A stretch of DNA of 64,000 nucleotides, taken from contig JAHFRD010000017.1 of assembly GCA_023258975.1 (NCBI GenBank), positions 1 through 64,000 of the forward strand. The letters are read 5' to 3'. A program made the translations under genes and the position numbers. Positions 8,014-14,848 of the stretch are shown piece after piece. Positions within the stretch are counted from its first letter, which is position 1. Each line of letters opens with the position of its first letter. This DNA comes from Hydrogenophilales bacterium (GTDB taxonomy: Bacteria > Pseudomonadota > Gammaproteobacteria > Burkholderiales > Thiobacillaceae). The notes below the pieces were generated by a model, which was given only the letters and a program-made list of their open reading frames with translations, was not told the origin of the DNA and did not search any database.

Positions 8014-8670
8014 TTGAGAACAATCGTCTACATCGACGGCTACAACCTGTACTACGGTTTGCTGAGGAAATCAGCCTATAAATGGCTCGACCTCTTTTCG
8101 CTGTTCAAGGACCATGTCCTTGATGCGTCAGCTGACCTGACAGAAGTTCGATACTACACAGCACCTGTCCTGGGTCGGATGTCTGATGATCCCGAATCGC
8201 CGCAACGACAACGCTTATATTTGCAGGCACTTCGAAAAATCCACCCTGGACGCATCACCATCATCGAAGGCAAGATTCTCGCCACGACACCCCACCAGCG
8301 ATTGGTAAAACCGATCCCCGAGGCTCCGCACCTCCAGATGGTCCAAGTGTACGACTTCAACGAGAAGAAAACCGATGTCAACCTTGCATCGGACCTCCTG
8401 GCCGGAGCATGGCTTGGCGCCTACGATCAAGCAGTTGTTTGCAGCAATGACTCGGATCTGGAAGGGGCACTTGCTACGGTTCGACGTCACCATCCACATC
8501 TTCGAATAGGCCTGGTCGCACCAATACCAGGCGATGACCATCGCCGTATCTCTCGTGACCTCGCGCAACTTGCAGATTGGGCAAAAATCCTGAGTCCCGT
8601 ACATCTTGCCAATGCTCAACTGCCCGCACGGATTCCTCACACCGCGATAAAGAAGCCGGACACCTGGTAA
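8014..8670 (+). CDS. NYN-domain protein (PIN-like RNase fold)
   Basis: The 218-aa protein has the NYN core: TIVYIDGYNLYYG at the N-terminus, KKTDVNLASDLLAGAW in the middle and VVCSNDSDLEGAL further on, giving the conserved Asp set of NYN/LabA-like proteins. I prefer the TTG at 8014 (MRTIVYIDGYN), 6 nt after TCTGGAG, because the upstream residues in the track ORF run through a hairpin. It stands alone between the early operon and a terminator cluster, so it is probably an accessory gene. RNA cleavage is a family-based expectation. Confidence 0.8.
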   Translation: MRTIVYIDGYNLYYGLLRKSAYKWLDLFSLFKDHVLDASADLTEVRYYTAPVLGRMSDDPESPQRQRLYLQALRKIHPGRITIIEGKILATTPHQRLVKPIPEAPHLQMVQVYDFNEKKTDVNLASDLLAGAWLGAYDQAVVCSNDSDLEGALATVRRHHPHLRIGLVAPIPGDDHRRISRDLAQLADWAKILSPVHLANAQLPARIPHTAIKKPDTW

Positions 8671-8838
8671 TTTTTCGATGCAGACACGCATGAACTCCTG
8701 AGCCAGAGAGGGTAATGCTTGCCGCGAATGGCCGCTGTTTCAGGCTCTTGGCCGTTTCCAGGCTGATTCGGCCTGCAACATCGTAGCCGGTTTTGACGTA
8801 GGATTTCGCTATCGTCGACCAGACGCACAAGCTCCCTG

Positions 8839-8862
8839 ACCTTCCGCAACGGAAGGTTTTTC
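8839..8862 (+). terminator. Intrinsic terminator
   Basis: ACCTTCCG-CAA-CGGAAGGT forms an 8-bp perfect stem followed directly by a run of T, a textbook rho-independent terminator on the + strand. Confidence 0.85.
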
Positions 8863-8863
8863 T

Positions 8864-8888
8864 GACCACCTTCGGGTGGTCATTTTTT
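8864..8888 (+). terminator. Second intrinsic terminator in tandem
   Basis: GACCACC-TTCG-GGTGGTC forms a 7-bp stem with a stable tetraloop, followed by ATTTTTT. It begins 2 nt after the previous terminator. Confidence 0.85.
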
Positions 8889-8980
8889 GGGTGTCAGATG
8901 GTCGACAGAAATTCGACGGGTCCTTCCTGGCGACCTTCCCATGCGGGAGGCGAGAGCGCGGCCTTTCGATAGTGTCCGAC

Positions 8981-9024
8981 TGCAAACCGAGGTTTGCAGG
9001 GTTTGCGTGGTTTGCAGGTTTGCA
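8981..9024. repeat. GGTTTGCA repeat cluster
   Basis: GGTTTGCA occurs at 8991-8998, 9009-9016 and 9017-9024, with a one-mismatch copy GGTTTGCG at 9000-9007. An inverted copy TGCAAACC at 8981-8988 makes an 18-nt perfect palindrome with the first. The 8-9 nt spacing is that of clustered protein-binding sites. Confidence 0.75.
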
Positions 9025-9043
9025 CCCCGAACTGATTTCCTGA

Positions 9044-9082
9044 GCCCGCCCACGGTCTGATCGTTGGCGGGCTTTGTCGTTT
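9044..9082 (+). terminator. Hairpin, possible terminator
   Basis: GCCCGCC at 9044-9050 pairs with GGCGGGC at 9066-9072 and is followed by TTTGTCGTTTC. The TTG codon at which the track starts the next gene lies just before and in the right arm. Confidence 0.5.
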
Positions 9083-10518
9083 CCAGCGCAGCAGCGCACC
9101 CATTCGGAGTCCTCGATCTGAACACGCTCGCCGTCGAATACCGCAAGGTCGAGACGCTCATCCCCTTTGCCCGCAACCCACGGACCCATTCCGAGGCGCA
9201 GGTCGCCAAGATCGCGGCCAGCATCGTGGAATACGGCTGGACCAATCCGCTCCTGGTGGATGGCGACAACGGACTCATCGCCGGCCACGGACGTCTGGCC
9301 GCTGCCCGCAAGTTGGGGCTGGCCAAAGTGCCGGTGATCGAGTTGGGCCATCTCTCGCCCACCCAAAAGCGTGCCTACGTGATTGGCGACAACCAACTCG
9401 CGTTGCAGGCGGGCTGGGACGAGGAACTGCTGGCCCTGGAACTGGCTGAGTTGCAGGAGGCCGGTTACGACCTGCTGCTCACCGGCTTCGACGATGGCGA
9501 GATCGAACGGCTGCTGGCAGCCGAGGTGACGATCAGCGACGAAACCAACAGCGAGCCGGCTGGTGACGAGCCCGATGCTGCCGACGAAGTACCGGACACT
9601 CCGACCAACCCTGTCTCCCGCTCTGGCGACGTCTGGCAGTTGGGTGCGCATCGCCTGATCTGCGGGGATGCCACCGATTCCGATGTGGTCGCTGCGCTGA
9701 TGGTCGGCGAAACCGCCGATCTGTGCTTCACCTCGCCGCCCTATGGCAACCAAAGGAACTACACCAACGCCATCGTCGATTGGGACGATTTGATGTGTGG
9801 CGTCTTCGCCCGATTACCCATGGCCGCCGATGGCCAGGTGCTGGTCAACCTTGGGTTGATCCACCGCGACAACGAGGTCGTTCCCTACTGGAACGGCTGG
9901 CTCGACTGGATGCGCACCCAAGGCTGGCGGCGTTTTGCCTGGTACGTCTGGGACCAAGGACCGGGGATGCCCGGCGACTGGTCGGGACGCCTGGCACCCA
10001 GCTTCGAATTCGTTTTTCACTTCAACAAGCAGAGCCGCAAACCCAACAAGATCGTGCCCTGCAAGTTCGCCGGCCAGGAAACGCACCTGCGTGCCGATGG
10101 CTCATCGACGGCCATGCGTGGCAAGGATGGCGAGGTAGGCGGCTGGACCGCTGCGGGTCAGCCCACCCAGGACCACCGCATCCCTGACAGCGTGATCCGC
10201 ATCATGCGGCACAAGGGCAAGATCGGTCAGGACATCGACCATCCGGCCGTGTTCCCGGTGGACTTGCCGGCCCACATCATGGTGTCCTTCACCGACGCCG
10301 GCGCGATCGTGTTCGAACCCTTTGGCGGCTCGGGCACCTCGCTTCTTGCCGGTCAACGCACCGGCCGTAAAGTACGGGCGGTGGAAATCGCGCCGGAGTA
10401 TGTCGACGTCGCCATCAAGCGATTTCAGCAGAATCATCCTGGCGTGCCGGTGACCTTGCAGGCCAACGGCCAGACCTTTGATGCCGTCGCTGCCGATCGA
10501 CTGGGAGCAGCGGCATGA
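9064..10518 (+). CDS. ParB-like nuclease domain fused to DNA methyltransferase (TSPPY type)
   Basis: Residues 20-120 are a ParB/Srx-like domain (NPRTHSEAQVAKIAASI, GLIAGHGRLAAARKLG). The rest is a beta-class amino-methyltransferase with the catalytic TSPPYGNQRNY near residue 223 and the SAM motif EPFGGSGTSLLAGQ near residue 416. Such phage fusions methylate phage DNA against host restriction. The base could be N4-cytosine or N6-adenine. The start is uncertain: TTG 9064 sits in a hairpin, while CTG 9118 has GGAG 8 nt upstream. The gene overlaps the next by 4 nt. Confidence 0.88.
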   Translation: MAGFVVSSAAAHPFGVLDLNTLAVEYRKVETLIPFARNPRTHSEAQVAKIAASIVEYGWTNPLLVDGDNGLIAGHGRLAAARKLGLAKVPVIELGHLSPTQKRAYVIGDNQLALQAGWDEELLALELAELQEAGYDLLLTGFDDGEIERLLAAEVTISDETNSEPAGDEPDAADEVPDTPTNPVSRSGDVWQLGAHRLICGDATDSDVVAALMVGETADLCFTSPPYGNQRNYTNAIVDWDDLMCGVFARLPMAADGQVLVNLGLIHRDNEVVPYWNGWLDWMRTQGWRRFAWYVWDQGPGMPGDWSGRLAPSFEFVFHFNKQSRKPNKIVPCKFAGQETHLRADGSSTAMRGKDGEVGGWTAAGQPTQDHRIPDSVIRIMRHKGKIGQDIDHPAVFPVDLPAHIMVSFTDAGAIVFEPFGGSGTSLLAGQRTGRKVRAVEIAPEYVDVAIKRFQQNHPGVPVTLQANGQTFDAVAADRLGAAA

Positions 10519-11795
10519 GCATCTCCTGGCTGGCCGACAAGATTGAGCAGTGGCCTACGGACAAACTGCTGCCGTATGCGCGAAATGCCCGCACCCACAC
10601 CGACGCCCAGGTCGCGCAGATCGCGGCGTCGATTGCCGAGTTTGGCTTCACCAATCCGATCCTCGCCGGTGGCGACGGCGTGATTGTCGCCGGACATGGT
10701 CGGCTTGCCGCCGCTCAGAAGTTGGGCATCCCGACTGTGCCAGTGGTGGTGCTCGACCACCTCACTCCCACCCAGCGCCGCGCACTGGTGATCGCGGACA
10801 ACCGCATCGCCGAGAACGCCGGCTGGGATGAAGCCATGCTCCAGGTGGAACTGGCAGCACTTCAGGACGACGACTTCGACCTGTCGCTCACCGGCTTCGA
10901 TGCCGATGTGCTGGCCGATCTGCTGGCCGGAGAAGAGTCCACCACCGAGGGGCAGTCCGATGACGATGCCACGCCGGAGGTGCCGGAAACGCCGGTGTCC
11001 CGGCCTGGCGACCTCTGGATCTGTGGCGACCACCGGGTGCTGTGCGGCGACGCCACCGACGCCGATGCTTACGCCACGCTGTTAGGCGACGCCCTTGTCG
11101 ACATGGTCTGGCAAGACCCGCCCTACAACGTCAATTACGCCAACACACCCAAGGACAAGATGCGCGGCACGAATCGTGCAATCTTGAACGACAACCTCGG
11201 CGTGGGTTTCTACGATTTCCTGCTGGCGGCGCTGACGCCGGCCCTGGCGCATTGTCGGGGTGCGGTCTACATCGCGATGTCCTCCAGTGAACTCGACACC
11301 CTGCAGTCCGCGTTCCGCGCGGCAGGTGGCAAGTGGTCGACCTTCATCATCTGGGCCAAGAACACGTTCACCCTGGGCCACGCCGACTACCAGCGCCAAT
11401 TCGAGCCGATCCTGTACGGCTGGCCGGAAGGTAGCAAGCGCCACTGGTGCGGCGACCGCGACCAGGGCGACGTCTGGCAGATCAAGAAACCGCACAAGAA
11501 CGATCTGCACCCGACCATGAAGCCGGTGGAACTGGTGGAGCGGGCGATCCGCAACTCCAGCCGCCCGGGGGACGTGGTACTGGATGCCTTCGGGGGTTCC
11601 GGCACGACGCTGATCGCCGCCGAGAAGTCAGGCCGTCACGCCCGACTGATCGAACTCGATCCGAAGTATGTGGATGTGATTGTGCGCCGCTGGCAGGACT
11701 GGACGGGCCATGAGGCGACACGCACCGAAGACGGCGCGAAATTCAACGCGGTGTCGGCCGAGGCGATTCCACAGCCGGACCCTCTGCCACGATGA
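10515..11795 (+). CDS. ParB-like nuclease domain fused to DNA methyltransferase (DPPY type)
   Basis: The 426-aa protein repeats the architecture of its neighbour: a ParB-like domain (NARTHTDAQVAQIAASI, VIVAGHGRLAAAQKLG) and a methyltransferase with DPPYNVNY near residue 200 and DAFGGSGTTLIAAE near residue 356. DPPY points to N6-adenine. The ParB halves of the two proteins are clearly similar, so the pair probably arose by duplication and then diverged in target base or site. No cognate restriction enzyme is next to them. The 3' end overlaps a convergent small gene by 53 nt. Confidence 0.9.
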   Translation: MSISWLADKIEQWPTDKLLPYARNARTHTDAQVAQIAASIAEFGFTNPILAGGDGVIVAGHGRLAAAQKLGIPTVPVVVLDHLTPTQRRALVIADNRIAENAGWDEAMLQVELAALQDDDFDLSLTGFDADVLADLLAGEESTTEGQSDDDATPEVPETPVSRPGDLWICGDHRVLCGDATDADAYATLLGDALVDMVWQDPPYNVNYANTPKDKMRGTNRAILNDNLGVGFYDFLLAALTPALAHCRGAVYIAMSSSELDTLQSAFRAAGGKWSTFIIWAKNTFTLGHADYQRQFEPILYGWPEGSKRHWCGDRDQGDVWQIKKPHKNDLHPTMKPVELVERAIRNSSRPGDVVLDAFGGSGTTLIAAEKSGRHARLIELDPKYVDVIVRRWQDWTGHEATRTEDGAKFNAVSAEAIPQPDPLPR

Positions 11796-11940
11796 ATCGT
11801 GCCTCGGGGGAGAACCCCGGAAAGTGATCCGGCGTGCTCGTTGCCGATTCGGTCAACATCTGGAGGGCAGCTTGGGCATCCGGTGCGGCCCAGTCTCCCC
11901 ACCGTGTGCCATCTGCTTCGATGATCGTGAAGATTCGCAT
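11743..11940 (-). CDS. Small hypothetical protein (65 aa)
   Basis: The start has a CGGAGG Shine-Dalgarno on the minus strand and lies 19 nt after the preceding gene, so the two are probably cotranscribed. The sequence (MRIFTIIEADGTRWGDW) suggests a small beta-rich fold with a Pro-rich tail. Its 3' end runs antisense into the methyltransferase gene. The family is not recognised. Confidence 0.6.
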   Translation of the reverse strand: MRIFTIIEADGTRWGDWAAPDAQAALQMLTESATSTPDHFPGFSPEARFIVAEGPAVESPRPTPR

Positions 11941-11959
11941 GGCAGCCTCCGGGGTTTGC

Positions 11960-12331
11960 TCAGGCGGCCAGGGCTTCGTCGTCCATGATCTCGCAGTGGA
12001 TCACGAAGCCCGTCAGGTAGGGCAGCCCGCGCGGGATTCCGTATTCCTTGCTGGTGATGCGGCCTATCGTCCAGACTATCCACTGTTGGGTGGCGGCGGC
12101 GATGGCGAGATCCAGGTCTTCGCCGTGGTGCATCTGGTTGAGAACGCTGTCCGCAAAATGGCGCCCGTGGCGGCTGTCCATAAAAATCCGCACCGTTTCC
12201 AGCGACTGGCCGGTGGCCTCGGCGACCGCATGCATCGCGATCGGCCAGGCTGCGTCGGCGTATTCGTTCATGGTGCCAAAAAAGCCCCAGGCATCGTTCT
12301 GGGTGGCGGGCATCGGGTGGGTGGTGGTCAT
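11960..12331 (-). CDS. Hypothetical accessory protein (123 aa)
   Basis: I chose ATG at 12331 because AGAAGGAG lies 8 nt upstream; the track ORF starts earlier and translates the 31-bp upstream element. The protein is largely helical with a Trp-rich C-terminal half (TQQWIVWTIGRITSKEYG) and has no membrane segment or signal. A copy of the 31-bp element ends 35 nt before the start. The family is not recognised. Confidence 0.65.
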   Translation of the reverse strand: MTTTHPMPATQNDAWGFFGTMNEYADAAWPIAMHAVAEATGQSLETVRIFMDSRHGRHFADSVLNQMHHGEDLDLAIAAATQQWIVWTIGRITSKEYGIPRGLPYLTGFVIHCEIMDDEALAA

Positions 12332-12365
12332 CTTGTTTCTCCTTCTGGATCGTTTCGACACCCGT

Positions 12366-12396
12366 ATGAACGCGCTGTGCGATTGAGAAGCCAAGC
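12366..12396 (-). repeat. 31-bp upstream element, copy 1
   Basis: On the minus strand it reads GCTTGGCTT, 9 variable bases, then ACAGCGCGTTCAT. It lies 35 nt upstream of the ATG at 12331. Confidence 0.8.
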
Positions 12397-12423
12397 GCAT
12401 TCACCATCTTTTTGGAATTCAAA

Positions 12424-12681
12424 TTATCCGGCTCCCAGCACCTTGACGCCCTCGTGAGCGAGGGTCAGTGCGGCATTGGCAAAGGCGGCGTGCGACACCC
12501 CGGGCGCGTTTTCCGCGTCCGACAGGAGTTGGTCGACGGCTTCCTTGACCTTGGCGCGCATCGCCGCACACGCGGCCTCCTGTTGCGCCGGGCTGGCCGT
12601 CTCGATCTCCGGGCACAGTCGCACCAGGGTGGTCAGGGCGGCGGTGCCGAGTTTTTCCCCGAGGAGGTCGATGCTGTTCAT
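12424..12681 (-). CDS. Hypothetical accessory protein (85 aa)
   Basis: This is a fully helical small protein (LLGEKLGTAALTTLVRLCPEIETAS, region only) whose ATG overlaps the stop of the gene at 12678-12827 in ATGA. It is therefore probably translated by coupling. No motif is recognised. Confidence 0.6.
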   Translation of the reverse strand: MNSIDLLGEKLGTAALTTLVRLCPEIETASPAQQEAACAAMRAKVKEAVDQLLSDAENAPGVSHAAFANAALTLAHEGVKVLGAG

Positions 12682-12827
12682 TGCGCATCCCCCAGGTCGT
12701 GGCAGTCGATGACCTCGACCGCGTCGCTGGCAAAGACCCTGGCCTCCACCAGGCTGCGGTGGTGGAAGAAGTACACCGTGCCGTCGGCACGGATGGCTTT
12801 GTAGAGGTGGAAACTCAAGGGGTCCAT
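12678..12827 (-). CDS. Small hypothetical protein (49 aa), below the ORF track cutoff
   Basis: The frame MDPLSFHLYKAIRADGTVYF runs to DCHDLGDAQ and its TGA overlaps the next ATG. The 31-bp element ends 28 nt upstream of the ATG. The length and beta-strand pattern suggest a small phage-type modulator. Coupling with the next gene and the upstream element support it being real. Confidence 0.6.
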   Translation of the reverse strand: MDPLSFHLYKAIRADGTVYFFHHRSLVEARVFASDAVEVIDCHDLGDAQ

Positions 12828-12854
12828 GTGGTGCTCCGTGTTGGTGACATCCCC

Positions 12855-12885
12855 ATGAACGCGCTGTGATGGATTGAAGCCAAGC
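12855..12885 (-). repeat. 31-bp upstream element, copy 2
   Basis: It has the same 9-nt left block and 13-nt right block with a different 9-nt spacer. It lies 28 nt upstream of the 49-aa gene. Confidence 0.8.
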
Positions 12886-12930
12886 TGAATCTGCTGCTGT
12901 ATTCAGGCCGGGAAACCCCGGCCCGGTGCA

Positions 12931-13239
12931 TCAAACCGCCACGCCGACGTACCGCCCGTAGGCGCTGCCCGAGGGATCGACGTAAAGCGTCGTGCGGTCG
13001 GGTGCGGTGACCATGACGGAGTTGCGCTCGTCCTTGTTCAACCAGCCGCCGAGCCCCTTGAGCCAGTCTCGGTCGACCAGCAGGTTCTCGGCGAATTCAT
13101 CGTATTCGGCCGTGGACAGTGCGACGAGCTTCTCGACCATGACCTGGCTGGCAGTGGGATCGGGATCGCCGTTGAGCAGGACTTCGTCCAGGCTGCAGGG
13201 CTTGCGGGTGAATCGGACGCGGATGGTTTCGATTTGCAT
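12931..13239 (-). CDS. Hypothetical accessory protein (102 aa)
   Basis: The protein (MQIETIRVRFTRKPCSLDEV...) has an N-terminal beta strand and an acidic middle (STAEYDEFAENLLVDRDWLKG). It is preceded by a good Shine-Dalgarno and by a 31-bp element 43 nt upstream. A GGCCGGG-AAAC-CCCGGCC hairpin (12906-12923) lies 8 nt past its stop but has no T tract. No function can be assigned. Confidence 0.65.
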   Translation of the reverse strand: MQIETIRVRFTRKPCSLDEVLLNGDPDPTASQVMVEKLVALSTAEYDEFAENLLVDRDWLKGLGGWLNKDERNSVMVTAPDRTTLYVDPSGSAYGRYVGVAV

Positions 13240-13281
13240 GCGGGCTCTCCTGTTGAGTTGGGGATGTCAATCGACGCCCCC

Positions 13282-13312
13282 ATGAACGCGCTGTGTGATT
13301 GAGAAGCCAAGC
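13282..13312 (-). repeat. 31-bp upstream element, copy 3
   Basis: The blocks match copy 1 exactly and the spacer differs at one base. It lies 43 nt upstream of the ATG at 13239. Confidence 0.8.
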
Positions 13313-13320
13313 TATTCTGA

Positions 13321-13842
13321 TCAACCGATTCGGTAGACCCGCTCACCGCCCTGGACCTTCTCCGAAATCAGGTTCAGGCCCAGCTTCTTCTTGAAGGCGC
13401 CGGCAAAGGTGCCGCGCACCGTGTGTGCTTGCCAGCCCGTGGCGGCCATGACCTGTGGGATCGTCGCCCCCTCGGCGCGCTTCAGCATCGCGACCACTCG
13501 GGCCTGCTTGCTGTTCTCGCGGGTGCGGGGTGGCTTTGCCTCATTGGCCGTACCCTGCCAGGTCGCTTCGGCGGCGGCGACATCGGCCTCCAGGGCGGCA
13601 CTCTCGGTCGGTTCCGGATCATGGGCCGGGCGGCAGCGACCAATGGCGGCGTAGCCGTCGTCGGTGAGTACATGCTTGTCGTCCTGCTCGACGATCAGTC
13701 CGCGCGCAGTAAGTCCGCCGATTACCTTCGCCCGCGCGCCGCCCCGCAGGGTGGGCGGCAAGGGTTCGATGTCGCCATCAGGACGATAGGCGGCCTGGGT
13801 CAGGATGGTGGTTTGGGATTCAGTCAGTTTGATGGGGGTCAT
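13321..13842 (-). CDS. DUF3489 domain protein
   Basis: The 173-aa protein ends in the DUF3489 signature (KRAEGATIPQVMAATGWQAH, then GTFAGAFKKKLGL and ERVYRIG), a winged-helix-like domain common in proteobacterial phages and islands. The N-terminal half (ESQTTILTQAAYRPDGDIEP) looks like a second winged helix. The start at 13842 has AAGGAG upstream; the longer track ORF includes the 31-bp element. It is probably a DNA-binding regulator, but its target is unknown. Confidence 0.82.
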   Translation of the reverse strand: MTPIKLTESQTTILTQAAYRPDGDIEPLPPTLRGGARAKVIGGLTARGLIVEQDDKHVLTDDGYAAIGRCRPAHDPEPTESAALEADVAAAEATWQGTANEAKPPRTRENSKQARVVAMLKRAEGATIPQVMAATGWQAHTVRGTFAGAFKKKLGLNLISEKVQGGERVYRIG

Positions 13843-13873
13843 GTCGTACTCCTTGCTGGTTGATGGTGATGTG

Positions 13874-13904
13874 ATGAACGCGCTGTTCCGAGGTGAAGCC
13901 AAGC
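13874..13904 (-). repeat. 31-bp upstream element, copy 4
   Basis: The blocks are identical and the spacer diverged. It lies 32 nt upstream of the DUF3489 gene start. Confidence 0.8.
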
Positions 13905-13929
13905 GTTTCGCCGGGCTTCCGCATCTCGA

Positions 13930-14196
13930 TCAGTCCGCGTCGTCCTCGGTGGCCGCTTCGATTTCCGCGATGGTGTCTTCCATCGAGACCATCGAGCCGC
14001 CCAGGTAAGCGTGGTCGTTGGTCAGGGCCATCTTGGCGTGGGCCAGCCAGTAGGACTCGGCCCGTTGCAGGGTCATCTCCTGGCCGCTTTGCTTGATCAG
14101 GGTCTTGGCTTGCTCCAGGCACTCGAGCATCTGGACCTGGATCTCGCGCAGTTCGTCGACAAGTTCCTGGCGTTGTTCGGGGGTTTGCGTGGTCAT
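13930..14196 (-). CDS. Small helical accessory protein (88 aa)
   Basis: The start at 14196 has a CGGAG site; the track ORF begins further upstream through the 31-bp element. The sequence (RQELVDELREIQVQMLECLEQAK) is a likely coiled coil with an acidic C-terminus (EIEAATEDDAD). It is the promoter-most gene of the minus-strand set and is divergent from the terminase genes. The function is unknown. Confidence 0.65.
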   Translation of the reverse strand: MTTQTPEQRQELVDELREIQVQMLECLEQAKTLIKQSGQEMTLQRAESYWLAHAKMALTNDHAYLGGSMVSMEDTIAEIEAATEDDAD

Positions 14197-14230
14197 GTTC
14201 GTCTCCGTGGGCGTGGTTGATGGTGTAGTC

Positions 14231-14261
14231 ATGAACGCGCTGTGCCAGAGACAAGCCAAGC
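14231..14261 (-). repeat. 31-bp upstream element, copy 5
   Basis: The blocks are identical and the spacer diverged. It lies 35 nt upstream of the ATG at 14196. Confidence 0.8.
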
Positions 14262-14311
14262 TGAGTTTTGAAAAAACCATCGAACAAACCATCAACTTTT
14301 AGCTGGATTTA

Positions 14312-14848
14312 ATGGGCATCTCGATTCGCGCCTACGCCCGCCATCGGGGGGTGTCCGACACCGCCGTTCACAAAGCGATCCGCGCTGGCCGCATCACGCC
14401 CGAGGCGGATGGCACCCTGGATCCGGACAAGGTCGATCGGGAGTGGAACAAGAACACCGAGGCCCCGGCCCAAGGCACCCAGCGCCGGGCCGAGACCATC
14501 ACCGTCAAGGAAGCGCCGGCACCCGCCGAGTCGCAAACCCCCTCCCTGGGCACCGGCGGCACTTCGCTGCTGCAGGCGCGCACGGTCAACGAGGTGGTCA
14601 AGGCGCAGACCAACAAGGTGCGCCTGGCCCGACTCAAGGGCGACCTGGTCGATCGTTCTCAGGCTATCGCCCATGTTTTTCAGTTGGCGCGCAATGAACG
14701 CGACGCTTGGCTCAACTGGCCGGCGCGGGTGTCGGCGCAGATGGCGGCCACGCTTGGCATGGACGCCCACGCTCTGCACATCGCTCTGGACGCGGCGGTG
14801 CGCACACACCTGATGGAACTGGGCGAACTGCGCCCGAAGGTGGATTGA
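14312..14848 (+). CDS. Terminase small subunit-like protein
   Basis: The 178-aa protein starts with a helix-turn-helix (ISIRAYARHRGVSDTAVHKA) like lambda Nu1-type small subunits, has a Pro/Ala-rich linker, and ends in a helical oligomerisation region (VNEVVKAQTNKVRLARLKGD). It directly precedes and overlaps the large subunit gene, the standard arrangement. It probably recognises the packaging site and recruits the large subunit. Confidence 0.85.
   Translation: MGISIRAYARHRGVSDTAVHKAIRAGRITPEADGTLDPDKVDREWNKNTEAPAQGTQRRAETITVKEAPAPAESQTPSLGTGGTSLLQARTVNEVVKAQTNKVRLARLKGDLVDRSQAIAHVFQLARNERDAWLNWPARVSAQMAATLGMDAHALHIALDAAVRTHLMELGELRPKVD

Larger units (their letters stand above)
8671..9063. 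promoter_or_regulatory. Gene-poor spacer with tandem terminators and GGTTTGCA repeats
   Basis: No convincing gene is seen in this 393-nt stretch. It holds two strong intrinsic terminators (8839-8862 and 8864-8888) and a repeat cluster at 8981-9024. It ends in a GCCCGCC/GGCGGGC hairpin that runs into the next reading frame. It separates the early genes from the methyltransferase genes. Confidence 0.7.

Noticed and set aside
12366-14261. 31-bp element as a sigma-54 promoter (GG-N10-GC)
   Set aside because: Copy 1 fits the spacing, but the GC position falls in the variable spacer and is not kept in copies 2, 3 and 4.
12366-14261. 31-bp elements as a CRISPR array
   Set aside because: The copies are hundreds of bases apart with genes between them, and no cas genes occur.
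13820-14287. 155-aa minus-strand ORF containing two LGFxxxQRVH segments as a real protein
   Set aside because: It runs out of frame through the 88-aa gene with low-complexity content; the repeated segments are the 31-bp elements read in frame.
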